A DNA stretch of 64,000 nt. Origin: CAYNHF01 sp964397045 (GTDB taxonomy: Bacteria > Actinomycetota > Acidimicrobiia > Spongiisociales > UBA5794). The stretch spans positions 1 through 64,000 of the forward strand of contig CAYNHF010000051.1 of assembly GCA_964397045.1 (NCBI GenBank), read 5' to 3'. The position numbers and the translations under genes are program-made. Below the pieces are notes generated by a model, which searched no databases, was not told where the DNA came from, and was given only the letters and a program-made list of their open reading frames with translations. Positions 9,260 to 16,891 of the stretch are shown here, piece after piece. The first letter of the stretch is position 1. Every line of letters begins with the position of its first letter.

Positions 9260-9311
9260 TGGGACGAGGAGGAGTCGAACCTCCCGGCGACCTCCCGATG
9301 AGACTCGCCCC
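9260..9311 (-). other. Partial tRNA-like fold (T-arm plus acceptor)
   Basis: On the minus strand a T-arm hairpin (GGAGG-TTCGACT-CCTCC) is followed by TCGTCCCA, which pairs with GGGGCGA 52 nt upstream (one G-U). The segment before the T-arm contains GGAGGTCGCCGG, as in many Met tRNAs. Only 20 nt separate the 5' acceptor strand from the T-stem, so there is no room for D and anticodon arms. This is a fragment or mimic, not a functional tRNA. Confidence 0.3.
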
Positions 9312-9364
9312 TGAATGTGTGCTGGGTTGTCAATGTGCACTTGCTCGGGCTGGGGGCGGTCATT

Positions 9365-9389
9365 AAAAAAAGCCGCCCGGTGGGCGGCT
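9365..9389 (-). terminator. Rho-independent terminator after the 42-aa ORF
   Basis: On the minus strand an 8-bp perfect stem (AGCCGCCC/GGGCGGCT) with a 3-nt loop is followed by seven U residues, 28 nt after the stop of the 42-aa ORF. It is one of the two best terminators in the window. Confidence 0.85.
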
Positions 9390-9417
9390 CCTCGGTACGT
9401 GGGTTGGTGAAGGATGA

Positions 9418-9546
9418 TCAGTCGCACACCAACGTGGGACGAGGAGCCTGAATTGTGAGATCACCGGCCACTGGCGACAGTGCGGCGCGGGGGAAGGAGT
9501 CCGCTGGCGCGGTCGTGCCGGCGTCAATAGCGCAGATCGTGAACAT
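9418..9546 (-). CDS. 42-aa small protein or precursor peptide, own terminator
   Basis: ATG at 9546 with a strong Shine-Dalgarno (GAGGAGG) at 4-5 nt spacing. The product begins MFTICAIDAGTTAPADSF and ends QAPRPTLVCD. It has two cysteines (position 5 and penultimate), no membrane segment, and no family I recognise. A 22-bp palindrome lies 64 nt upstream and a strong intrinsic terminator 28 nt downstream, so this reads as a self-contained transcription unit. A regulatory leader, a modified-peptide precursor or a small protein are all possible; none can be chosen from sequence alone. Confidence 0.5.
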   Translation of the reverse strand: MFTICAIDAGTTAPADSFPRAALSPVAGDLTIQAPRPTLVCD

Positions 9547-9609
9547 GAAGCTCCTCCTCTCTCCCTCGTGAGCAGGCGTTTTGCGGTACGCCCTGGCTCG
9601 ATCTCTCAG

Positions 9610-9631
9610 ATTGTTGCCCGGAGACAACAAT
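9610..9631. promoter_or_regulatory. 22-bp palindrome upstream of the 42-aa ORF
   Basis: Perfect 7-bp arms ATTGTTG/CAACAAT separated by 8 nt. Size and placement fit an operator for a dimeric repressor; it could equally fold in RNA. Confidence 0.45.
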
Positions 9632-9968
9632 GCCGCGAAGAACCCATCGGGTTTTCACGGCCTGCCGCGACTATCGCACAGGTCGGCGCGACCTGTCAAG
9701 CGATTCCTGAGGTTGGGTAGCCGGCGGAGTTCCAGGATCGTTCTTCGGAGCACCGCTGAGCTTGATCCTGATCGCGGCAGGAAGGGTCGGTGTCCGCGCG
9801 ACGGCAACGGCAGCCACTGCGATTGCCGTGATCACCGCGTACCTGGCCACCGCGGCCGTCTCGCGGTTCCTCGCCGCGCGAACGCCGAACCCCGAGATCG
9901 CGCCCGGAGCCGGCCGACCTTCCGGTAGCCTGCCCGCAGCAGCCGGCAGACGGACCCCACCGGAGACC
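9632..9968. other. Intergenic stretch before the DUF4380 gene
   Basis: No convincing gene. Both strands carry open frames with one hydrophobic stretch (plus strand in frame with the DUF4380 gene from 9762; minus strand 9671-9970), neither with a good ribosome-binding site. An N-terminal membrane extension of the DUF4380 protein cannot be excluded. Confidence 0.4.
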
Positions 9969-10886
9969 ATGGCCGAAGATTCGACGGCAACCGCAACCTA
10001 CGATCTCGATGGCTATGAGCTGAGCGTCGTCACCGGTGCCGGGCCACGGTTGATCGGATTCCGCCGCAGTGGCGGTGCCCAGTTGTTCGCCAGCCTCGGC
10101 GACTTGAAGCTGAAGCATCCAGGCCTCCCGGACTACGCGCTACTTGGCGGTCACCGGCTGTGGCGAGCCCCTGAGGTCCCGGCCGTCACTTATGAACCAG
10201 ATGATCGGCCGGTATCGATCGAACTGCAGACCGCGGAGGACGGAGCGTCAGCGGAGGTCACGCTGGTCGTCGAAGGTGCCCCCGAATCTGACGGTCTCGT
10301 CAAACGGCTCACAGTCAGTTCGCACGGTGGCTACATCATCGTCGACCACGAGCTGCGCAACGACTCCTGGAAACCAATCGAAGGTGCTCCGTGGGCCATC
10401 ACCCAGATGGTCTCAGGCGGGATGGCCGTATTGCCACAGAATGACCGGCTCGTTGATCCGGAGGGGGTCCAGCCCAACCGCGCCGTCGTACTGTGGCCCT
10501 ACACCGACCCCGGCGCTCCCGAGATCGCCTGGGACCGTGAAGCCATCCTGATCACAGGCTCTTCCGATCCTGCCCCGCTCAAGGTCGGTCAACGCAACGA
10601 CCGCGGCTGGCTCGCCTACGCCGCGGCAGGCGAACTATTCGTGAAGTGGACGAGGCGGCACGACTCGAGCCGGCGCTATCTCGACCTCGACGCCACGATG
10701 CAGGTGTATCGCAACGATCGGTTCGTCGAACTCGAGACGATGGGATCGCCACAGGTCATTGCCCCCGGTCACGCGGCGAAACACCGCGAGACGTGGGCGA
10801 TCTATCAGATCGGCGACGTCGACGCCGCCGCCTTGCCAGCAGCGATCCAGAGCCTGGATCTGCCGGGCACACCCGCGATGGCATAA
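9969..10886 (+). CDS. DUF4380-like (galactose-mutarotase-fold) protein
   Basis: From the ATG at 9969 the product is 305 aa. It opens with GPRLIGFRRSGGAQLFAS, then GGHRLWRAPE, YEPDDRPVSIE, GLVKRLTVS, APWAITQM and LWPYTDP, the order of conserved blocks I associate with DUF4380 / aldose-epimerase-like beta-sandwich proteins. Role unknown; a carbohydrate-binding or epimerase-like function is the fold expectation. The frame is open upstream to 9762, but that region is low-complexity and lacks a good ribosome-binding site; GGAG lies just before 9969. No operon partner is obvious. Confidence 0.75.
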   Translation: MAEDSTATATYDLDGYELSVVTGAGPRLIGFRRSGGAQLFASLGDLKLKHPGLPDYALLGGHRLWRAPEVPAVTYEPDDRPVSIELQTAEDGASAEVTLVVEGAPESDGLVKRLTVSSHGGYIIVDHELRNDSWKPIEGAPWAITQMVSGGMAVLPQNDRLVDPEGVQPNRAVVLWPYTDPGAPEIAWDREAILITGSSDPAPLKVGQRNDRGWLAYAAAGELFVKWTRRHDSSRRYLDLDATMQVYRNDRFVELETMGSPQVIAPGHAAKHRETWAIYQIGDVDAAALPAAIQSLDLPGTPAMA

Positions 10887-10987
10887 CCTCCACACTCAAG
10901 GCGTTTGGTACATCGCGACTCTCGAGCCCACTAGCCTTGCCGGCCGAATTGGCTCGCTTCACCTCACCACTCTCGGAGGAACCACAT

Positions 10988-11398
10988 ATGTCTGACTGGA
11001 ATGCCGCCCTCATCCAGGAGTTCCGCGCCAACGGCGGAACGGTGGGCGGCAGGTTCGTAGGCGAACCCCTCTTGCTGCTCAACTCGACGGGAGCCAAGAG
11101 CGGTATGCAGCGCACGAGTCCCGTCCTGTACTCCACCTCAGGCGATGGCTACGTCGTTATCGCATCGAAGGCGGGGGCGGACTCCCACCCGGCCTGGTAC
11201 TACAACCTCCTCGCCAACCCCGAGGCAACCATCGAAGTCGGGGAACAGACGATCGCAGTCAAGGCGAGGGAGGCTGTCGGAGATGAGCGAGCCAGCCTTT
11301 TCGCCAACCAGGCCGCGCGGTTCCCATTCTTCAACGATTACCAGGCCGGTACGGAGCGGACCATCCCGGTCTTCGTGCTGACGCCGACCACCCCGTAG
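10988..11398 (+). CDS. Nitroreductase-family deazaflavin (F420)-dependent oxidoreductase
   Basis: 136 aa from ATG 10988 with GGAGGAA upstream. The Ddn/FGD-like split-barrel pattern is clear: LLLLNSTGAKSGMQRTSPV, YVVIASKAGADSHPAWYYNL, ANPEATIEVGEQ. These enzymes use reduced coenzyme F420 to reduce diverse substrates, so the host presumably makes F420. A degraded relative lies 1 kb downstream at 12461-12661. The longer in-frame extension upstream overlaps the DUF4380 gene and is rejected. Confidence 0.9.
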   Translation: MSDWNAALIQEFRANGGTVGGRFVGEPLLLLNSTGAKSGMQRTSPVLYSTSGDGYVVIASKAGADSHPAWYYNLLANPEATIEVGEQTIAVKAREAVGDERASLFANQAARFPFFNDYQAGTERTIPVFVLTPTTP

Positions 11399-11432
11399 AC
11401 CACAGCTCCGCCGCAGCAAGGAAGGCCGGCCG

Positions 11433-12374
11433 GTGACAAAACCCGCCAGCGGGGGCGATCTCCCCCCGCCTGAGGATGATGGCAGGCTGCTCAGCGCAGA
11501 CGCCGGGAGCCATCAGGACGCTTACGGGCCGGCGGAGTGGGGTCTTGTCGTCACGACGTCCCTCATCTGGGGCGCCTCTTTCCTCTTGATCGCGGTCAGC
11601 CTGGAAGCGTTCTCCCCTGGGGTGATCGCGTTTCTGCGAGTCGTCCTCGGGGCCGCCACCTTGGCGCTGTTCTCGCGAGCCCGCAGGGTTATCGAGCGAC
11701 GAGACCGCGCTCGCATCGTATTTGTCGGGATCATCGGCATCGCGATGCCGGCCTACCTGTTCGCAGTGGCGGAACAGTCCGTGGACTCGGCTGTCGCCGG
11801 CATGCTGGTATCCGGCGTGCCGATCGTGAGTGCCGCGATATTCGCACTCGTCACCAAACGACTCCCCGGCCCTCGCCAACGCCTGGGCCTGCTCGTTGGC
11901 TTCGTGGGCATTTTCATGCTGGCGTTGCCCGAACTCCGGGGAGCGCAGGCGGCACCGCTCGGCGTTGCGCTGGTCTTGCTGGCGGTCGCTGGGTACGGCG
12001 CATCCAACAACGTTTACGTCCCGATCGGACGCAAGTACGGGGCACTGGCAGTGCAGCTGTGGTCACAGGTAGTGGCGCTGGTGGTGCTGCTCCCGGCAGG
12101 CCTGCTGGGTTGGTCGGATTCGACGTTCGCGGTGAAGCCGGCCATGGCACTGCTTGCCCTCGGAGTGCTTGGGACCGGAATCGCCCGTGCCGCTCACGTC
12201 GAACTCGTCACCAGGGTGGGCCCGGCGCGCGGCACAATCTCTGCCTACATCATTCCGGTTGTGGCGCTCGTTCTCGGAGTGGTGCTACTCAACGACGAGG
12301 TCGCCCCGCTCCAGATTTCCGGAGTGGCGGTCGCACTCCTCGGAGGCTGGCTGATCAGCCGCAAGGCGCACTAG
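11433..12374 (+). CDS. EamA/DMT-family transporter
   Basis: 313 aa, GTG start with AAGGAAGG upstream. About ten hydrophobic segments in two EamA repeats, with characteristic TSLIWGASFLLIAVSLEAF at the start of the first and VALVLLAVAGYGASNNVYV at the start of the second. Family members export amino acids, nucleotides or other metabolites across the cytoplasmic membrane; the substrate cannot be read from sequence. The N-terminal 30 residues are acidic and cytoplasmic. Only 34 nt separate it from the F420 oxidoreductase, so co-transcription is likely. Confidence 0.9.
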   Translation: MTKPASGGDLPPPEDDGRLLSADAGSHQDAYGPAEWGLVVTTSLIWGASFLLIAVSLEAFSPGVIAFLRVVLGAATLALFSRARRVIERRDRARIVFVGIIGIAMPAYLFAVAEQSVDSAVAGMLVSGVPIVSAAIFALVTKRLPGPRQRLGLLVGFVGIFMLALPELRGAQAAPLGVALVLLAVAGYGASNNVYVPIGRKYGALAVQLWSQVVALVVLLPAGLLGWSDSTFAVKPAMALLALGVLGTGIARAAHVELVTRVGPARGTISAYIIPVVALVLGVVLLNDEVAPLQISGVAVALLGGWLISRKAH

Positions 12375-12460
12375 CGCGGCCGCCTCTGAAATGCGAGCAG
12401 GTCACATGGTCTGCTGGTCGGCGAGGTCCGCATCGCGCACGACCCGATCCGGCGTAACGC

Positions 12461-12661
12461 ATGGGAGGCGAACTCAAGAGTGTCCCGGTGGTGCTCTTCA
12501 CTACTGAAGACAGATGTGCCCGGAAGCTCCGTACGGTGCCATTGGTGTACTTGGCAGATGGAGCCCGTCTCTTGGTCGTGGCCTCCTATGCGGCCGAACC
12601 TGGCAGCCCAACGGGCAGGTGGTTCAAGTCTCCAGGACGCACCAATCACACACGTCGGTAG
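12461..12661 (+). pseudogene. Relic of a Ddn-type F420-dependent oxidoreductase
   Basis: A 66-codon frame contains GGELKSVPVVLFTT, KLRTVPLVYLADG and RLLVVASYAAEPG, matching the first half of the deazaflavin oxidoreductase family (PVLLLTT...RTVPLVYL.DGDRLVVVAS..G.P.HP.W). The pattern then decays (GRWFKSPGRTN where WY.NL.ANP is expected) and the frame stops. The C-terminal half is missing. The rest of 12375-12751 shows nothing else. Confidence 0.6.
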
Positions 12662-12751
12662 CTTGAGAGTGCTGCGGTCTGCCGCCTGGATCCAGCACTC
12701 GCAGCCGCGATCGCGTACCGTCTGCACAACAGCCACGAACCTGAGAGCCCG

Positions 12752-13417
12752 ATGCGGCGCACCGTTGTCTTCGACGTGAACGAGACCCTGCTCGACCTGC
12801 GCGCCCTCGATGTCCATTTCGCCCGCATCTTCGGCGATGCCACGGCCCGCACCGAATGGTTCTGGCTGGTGCTCCGCAACGCCCTGACGCTGACGGTGAC
12901 GCGCGACTATCACGACTTCGTTGCGGTCGGCCGCGCTTCCCTCCAGATGGTGGCCGAAGCAAAGGATGTGGTGCTTGCACCCAATGACCTGGAAGCGGTG
13001 GCGGCAACAATGGCCTCGCTCCCTCCCCACGGCGACGTTGACCGCAATCTTGCTCGGCTCGCAACCGCCGGGACCACGGTGGCTGCGCTGACCAATTCGC
13101 CGCGGCCGCTGGCGGTAACGCAACTCACCAACGCCGGCATCATCGACCACTTCAACGAGATCTTGTCTGTCGACACGGTGGAGCGATTCAAGCCGGCGGC
13201 AGACGTGTACGAGAGCGCTGCCGCCCGATTGCAGGTGCCGGTCGACGCGATGACGATGGTGGCTGCCCACGACTGGGATATCGCTGGAGCTATGCGTGCA
13301 GGGACTCGCGGGGCATTCGTACAGCGTCCCGGAATGGTGTGGAACCCGCTGTACCCTCCACCGGACATCTCCGAACCGGACCTGGACAAGGTGGTCGACC
13401 GGATCCTGTCCGGCTGA
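12752..13417 (+). CDS. Haloacid dehalogenase type II (HAD hydrolase)
   Basis: 221 aa. Motif I VFDVNETLLDL places the nucleophile Asp at residue 8; motif II is ALTNSPRP (Thr/Asn-Ser), motif III the Lys in ERFKPAADVY, motif IV MVAAHDWDIAGAM. This is the L-2-haloacid dehalogenase-like subset, which hydrolyses 2-haloacids or related small acids; many relatives have unknown substrates. A Trp-rich cap (TEWFWLVLRN) fits. The upstream region holds only the oxidoreductase relic, so it is probably monocistronic. Confidence 0.88.
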   Translation: MRRTVVFDVNETLLDLRALDVHFARIFGDATARTEWFWLVLRNALTLTVTRDYHDFVAVGRASLQMVAEAKDVVLAPNDLEAVAATMASLPPHGDVDRNLARLATAGTTVAALTNSPRPLAVTQLTNAGIIDHFNEILSVDTVERFKPAADVYESAAARLQVPVDAMTMVAAHDWDIAGAMRAGTRGAFVQRPGMVWNPLYPPPDISEPDLDKVVDRILSG

Positions 13418-13429
13418 CCGGTCGTGTCC

Positions 13430-13549
13430 TCAGTCTTTGTCGCCGCGCTCCCGCTGGAGAAATCGAGCCCGCTGGTAGTCCATCCCGCCGACCCATGCGA
13501 TCGCAAACGTCGCGCTGAGCAGGAGAATGAGCAATGCCGCTTCTGGCAT
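13430..13549 (-). CDS. 39-aa single-pass membrane protein
   Basis: ATG at 13549 follows a strong GGAAGGAAGG. The 39-aa product is one hydrophobic helix (ALLILLLSATFAIAWVGGM) followed by a charged tail (YQRARFLQRERGDKD). It lies on the same strand as, and 156 nt after, the DUF3352 gene and overlaps nothing. Family unknown; small inner-membrane proteins of this type are often regulators or subunits. Confidence 0.6.
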   Translation of the reverse strand: MPEAALLILLLSATFAIAWVGGMDYQRARFLQRERGDKD

Positions 13550-13705
13550 CTTTGCCTTCCTTCCCGCCAGGATCCGACCAGCCCGTGCCGCGCCTGAGCT
13601 ACTCCCACCCTGCTCGGTCCAACCTCGCTACGCAAGTGTCATCGGTCACATAGTCCGTTCCGGGTCAGGAAGCGCCCACCCGGCTTCAGAGCAGGGGACA
13701 GACGA

Positions 13706-15370
13706 TCAGTAGTCGATCAGTACCAACAGAGAGGCGTTGGTGACCCTGCCGTCGTTACTCCCTCCGGCACCAATCCCGCGCATCGGCAGATCGGGAAACT
13801 CGGCGTCCACATCACGGACCAGCGTGAAGATCCGCTCCAGGTTGACGTATGCGGTCAACGAATCGCCTGCAACCGCGGCGTCAAGTTCCTGGTACAGCGT
13901 GGCATCCGTCAAGCCACCCGACCCTTCGAGATAGTCGACCACCACGGACGCAGGCGAACCGACCAGCAACGCTTCCTGTGTGAGCGCATAGGCCATCAAC
14001 TCGCTGCCATCGGCGATAACGACGGTCGGATTCTCACCGAACAGGTCGATACCCTCGCCTTGCGCCAACTCCTCGATCGAGCCAATGGCGGTGGCAACCG
14101 GCTCCGCGTCACCGACCCCGAGCGCCCCCAAAACGCCGAGGGAAGCACCAGTCTGGTCGGCAATCACTCCCCCGGCGGCCTCAACGACGGCGAGAAGCGT
14201 CTCACCGCCGAACGCCGGGATCAACTCACCGAATACGTCAACCCCGAGGAATTCCTCTGCTTCGGCCGACATCGCCTGGAACCCCTCCGGATCTTCCGAG
14301 CGCAGCGCATCGAGCACGCCTTCGTCGTAGAGCCCTTCTGGAAGGACGAATGCGAGGTAGCCGAGCGTGTCCTCCGGCAAGCTCTCGATCACCCGAGTCG
14401 GGGGATCGAGGGGCAGGTCGCTCGCACTCTCCTGCACCTGGGCCAGATCGAACTGCACGCCATCGTTGCGCAATGTGAAGCCAACCCCGAAAGCCTCAAG
14501 GCTGGGCACCTCCGCACCCGTCACGCCTGGTCCGACGAAAGCGGTCGTGAGATCGGTGATCGACTGGAAGAACTCTGACCCGAAGTACATCGTCACAAGA
14601 CGATCCGACGGCAGTTCGGCTACGACCTCATTGAAGGCAGTCTCATCGAGCAGCGAGACTCCCTCTCGCGCGTCGAGCGCCCGGTTGATCGTCCGCATGG
14701 TGGGGGCCACCAACAGTACATCACCGTCGAGCCACACAACGAAGGTGGTGGAACCGTCTTCGGCGAGAATCCAGCGGTCGCCGCCGCGCGCCGGCGACCG
14801 CTCCACGGTGGCGCCGGAATCGATGGTCGCCTGGTCGGTCAGAACCTCGATGGTGGCGGCCGCAGCCGCTCGATCTCGAACCGCAACGCTCAGGAGCATG
14901 TCGGGATCGCCCTCGAAATCCTCGGGAAGCCACGCGGCCATCGACACTGAGCGCCCGATCCACGGAATCACGTCATCCGTGAGCGTGATCCCGAGTTCCG
15001 CCTCCATCTCCTCGTCGATCTCCTGCAACAGGTCGACGTCCGCCGAATCGATCTCCCCGACGGCGGCGAGCGGCTCGGCAAAGGCGCTGACCAGACGATC
15101 TACCCGATCCGTGTCCCGTACCTGAAGCAGATCGAAACTGATCACGATGTCCGCGTCTGGGGGCACAGCTCCTGCTGCCGCAAACGGCTCACCAACGAGA
15201 TTCCGGTAGGCGAATGCAGCCCCCACGGCAGCAACCAGCACGATCCCCAGAACGATCCCGCCGATGACCAGGCCGCGCCTGGAGGCGCCCCGCGTTGCCG
15301 TCTCAGGTATCAGCGGTATCGGGTCCGGGCCTTCCGGTACTGAACCCTGCGGTGTATCGAAGTCAGCCAT
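13706..15370 (-). CDS. DUF3352-domain anchored protein
   Basis: 554 aa with a short acidic cytoplasmic N-terminus, one transmembrane helix at about residues 34-54 (LVIGGIVLGIVLVAAVG), and a large extracytoplasmic domain. The pattern AGAVPPDADIVISFDLLQ followed by repeated beta-alpha units is that of DUF3352 proteins. They are widespread in actinobacteria and cyanobacteria; their function is not established. The ectodomain is acidic and lacks cysteines, consistent with a secreted or surface protein. No obvious operon link to NagB upstream. Confidence 0.82.
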   Translation of the reverse strand: MADFDTPQGSVPEGPDPIPLIPETATRGASRRGLVIGGIVLGIVLVAAVGAAFAYRNLVGEPFAAAGAVPPDADIVISFDLLQVRDTDRVDRLVSAFAEPLAAVGEIDSADVDLLQEIDEEMEAELGITLTDDVIPWIGRSVSMAAWLPEDFEGDPDMLLSVAVRDRAAAAATIEVLTDQATIDSGATVERSPARGGDRWILAEDGSTTFVVWLDGDVLLVAPTMRTINRALDAREGVSLLDETAFNEVVAELPSDRLVTMYFGSEFFQSITDLTTAFVGPGVTGAEVPSLEAFGVGFTLRNDGVQFDLAQVQESASDLPLDPPTRVIESLPEDTLGYLAFVLPEGLYDEGVLDALRSEDPEGFQAMSAEAEEFLGVDVFGELIPAFGGETLLAVVEAAGGVIADQTGASLGVLGALGVGDAEPVATAIGSIEELAQGEGIDLFGENPTVVIADGSELMAYALTQEALLVGSPASVVVDYLEGSGGLTDATLYQELDAAVAGDSLTAYVNLERIFTLVRDVDAEFPDLPMRGIGAGGSNDGRVTNASLLVLIDY

Positions 15371-15475
15371 GGCTATCCATCGGAGCCGAAGACGTCTCGC
15401 TTGAGACTACGCCCTCCGGGCCGCCCTCGGAAGGCCCAATCGCGATCTGGCACAGCCGGGGGGCGGTCCCTCAAA

Positions 15476-16261
15476 TCAGACCGACTGCCAGGACGGCTTG
15501 CCAGCAAACGTCTCCCGGTAGTAATCCGCCAGTTCGAGCTTAGAAGCGGCCGCATCGTCGAGTACCACGGTGGCATGGGGATGAAGCTGGAGGGCAGATG
15601 CGGGCACCATTGCGGTGAGCGGACCTTCGATGGCTCGTGCCACGGGCCCGGCCTTGTCCGGCCCGGTCGCGGTCAACACGAGGTGCCCGGCATCGAGAAT
15701 GGTGCCGACCCCCTGAGTCACAACGTGGCGAGGTACCTGATCGAGGTTGTTGTCGAAGAAGCGCGCGTTGTCTGCCCTCGATGCGGCTGTCAGAGTCTTC
15801 AGCCGGGTGCGCGAACCCAGCGAGGACGAGGGTTCGTTGAAGCCGATGTGTCCATCGGTTCCGATGCCGAGCAGCTGAAGGTCGATACCGCCGACCGCAG
15901 CGATGGTCGATTCGTAGCGGTCCCCCGATGTCTCCAAGCCGGCGTCTGCCACGTCGGGGGAGTGCAGATTCTCCTTGGGGAGGTCGATGCGTGAAATGAA
16001 TTCACGCTCGATGAAAGCCCTGTAGGACTGAGGGTCGCCCGCCTCGAGCCCTACGTATTCATCCAGCAGGAAGACCTGCACGGCGGCGAAGGAGATCTCC
16101 TCGCCCTCATATCGGCGGACGAGTTCGGCGTAGGTGGCAAGGGGCGAGCTTCCGGTGGCCAAACCCAAAACCGAAGCCGAACCTGTGGCGAGCAGCCGCG
16201 AGATGCCGTCCGCGACGACCCGTGCGCCATCACGCGGCGTGGGGGTGATGATGACTTCTAT
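15476..16261 (-). CDS. nagB: Glucosamine-6-phosphate deaminase family protein
   Basis: Converts glucosamine-6-phosphate to fructose-6-phosphate and ammonia. Diagnostic segments: LGLATGSSPLATY, VFLLDEYVGL, GIGTDGHIGFNEPSSS and SRTR. Homologues start MEVII near the same place; here the matching codons are ATA-GAA-GTC-ATC-ATC from 16261, preceded by GGGAG at 6 nt. No ATG, GTG or TTG occurs between the upstream stop and the TTG at 16168, which would remove the first beta strand and most of the first helix. I therefore place the start at the AUA codon, giving 261 aa. A point mutation or base-calling error is the alternative. A 6-phosphogluconolactonase is less likely given the motifs. Confidence 0.85.
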   Translation of the reverse strand: MEVIITPTPRDGARVVADGISRLLATGSASVLGLATGSSPLATYAELVRRYEGEEISFAAVQVFLLDEYVGLEAGDPQSYRAFIEREFISRIDLPKENLHSPDVADAGLETSGDRYESTIAAVGGIDLQLLGIGTDGHIGFNEPSSSLGSRTRLKTLTAASRADNARFFDNNLDQVPRHVVTQGVGTILDAGHLVLTATGPDKAGPVARAIEGPLTAMVPASALQLHPHATVVLDDAAASKLELADYYRETFAGKPSWQSV

Positions 16262-16309
16262 GTCATTCTCCCTTCGCCACCGCCCCCGCTGTCAGCGTTG
16301 TCGTCGTGG

Positions 16310-16741
16310 TCAGGAAAGCGCGGCGTCGAGCGTGATCTCCACGTTGCCTGCCAACGCGTTGCTGACAGGGCAGCCGTCTTTGGCGATCACTGCAATCGCT
16401 GCGAAGCCGTCTGCGTCAAGGCCGGGCACGGTGCCGCGAACCGTCAGCGCCATCGTGAGCAGCCGCCAGCCCGCATCTGTCTTGCCCGCCGTCGCCAGCG
16501 CCGAAGTCTCGAGGTTCTCGGCCAGGTGGCCTGCTTTGGCGAGTTCGTTCGAAAGCGCCATCGAGAAGCATGCGGCATGAGCAGCAGCAATGAGTTCCTC
16601 GGGGTTCGTCTTGCCGTTCGCGGCCTCGGTACGGCTGGCCCAGCTCACCGGCAGCGCCACGGCTGCTCCGCTTTCGAGTGTGGTCGTGCCGGCGCCTTCG
16701 AAGAGGTTGCCCTGCCAATTAGCGCTTGCCTTGCTCAGCAT
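16310..16741 (-). CDS. OsmC-family peroxiredoxin-like protein
   Basis: 143 aa from ATG 16741, with AAAGGAG upstream. Contains NPEELIAAAHAACFSMALS with the first redox Cys and IAKDGCPVSNAL with the second, the two cysteines of OsmC/Ohr proteins that reduce organic hydroperoxides. The early segment (SKASANWQGNLFEGAG) and a long central helix fit OsmC rather than Ohr. The frame is open to 16879 but the extension lacks family similarity. It is divergent from the PpiC lipoprotein gene. Confidence 0.9.
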   Translation of the reverse strand: MLSKASANWQGNLFEGAGTTTLESGAAVALPVSWASRTEAANGKTNPEELIAAAHAACFSMALSNELAKAGHLAENLETSALATAGKTDAGWRLLTMALTVRGTVPGLDADGFAAIAVIAKDGCPVSNALAGNVEITLDAALS

Positions 16742-16891
16742 GTGTGCTCCTTTGATCTCTCGGCGGCCAAGGATACGAGCTGGTGTCGTGCTTCGTGACG
16801 CCGCGGTCCTCGCAACGTGCGGACTCGGCAGTGCAAAACCGTTTAGCCCGGAGGTGTCGGTACGATCCCGAGTCAGCAACTGAGGAACCCC

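Larger units (their letters stand above)
9258..9446. repeat. 14-bp direct repeat flanking the small-ORF terminator
   Basis: CGTGGGACGAGGAG occurs at 9258-9271 and again at 9433-9446, 175 bp apart, with partly similar upstream flanks (CACCAtt and CACCAa). One copy lies inside the 42-aa ORF, the other inside the tRNA-like fold. Confidence 0.6.

Noticed and set aside
9390..9630. tmRNA (ssrA) considered for the minus-strand region ending in the T-arm
   Set aside because: No TTTCGAC-like 5' domain, no tag-peptide frame, and an intrinsic terminator interrupts the region.
9671..9970. 99-codon minus-strand frame with one hydrophobic segment
   Set aside because: Plausible composition but no ribosome-binding site and no recognisable homology; left as intergenic.
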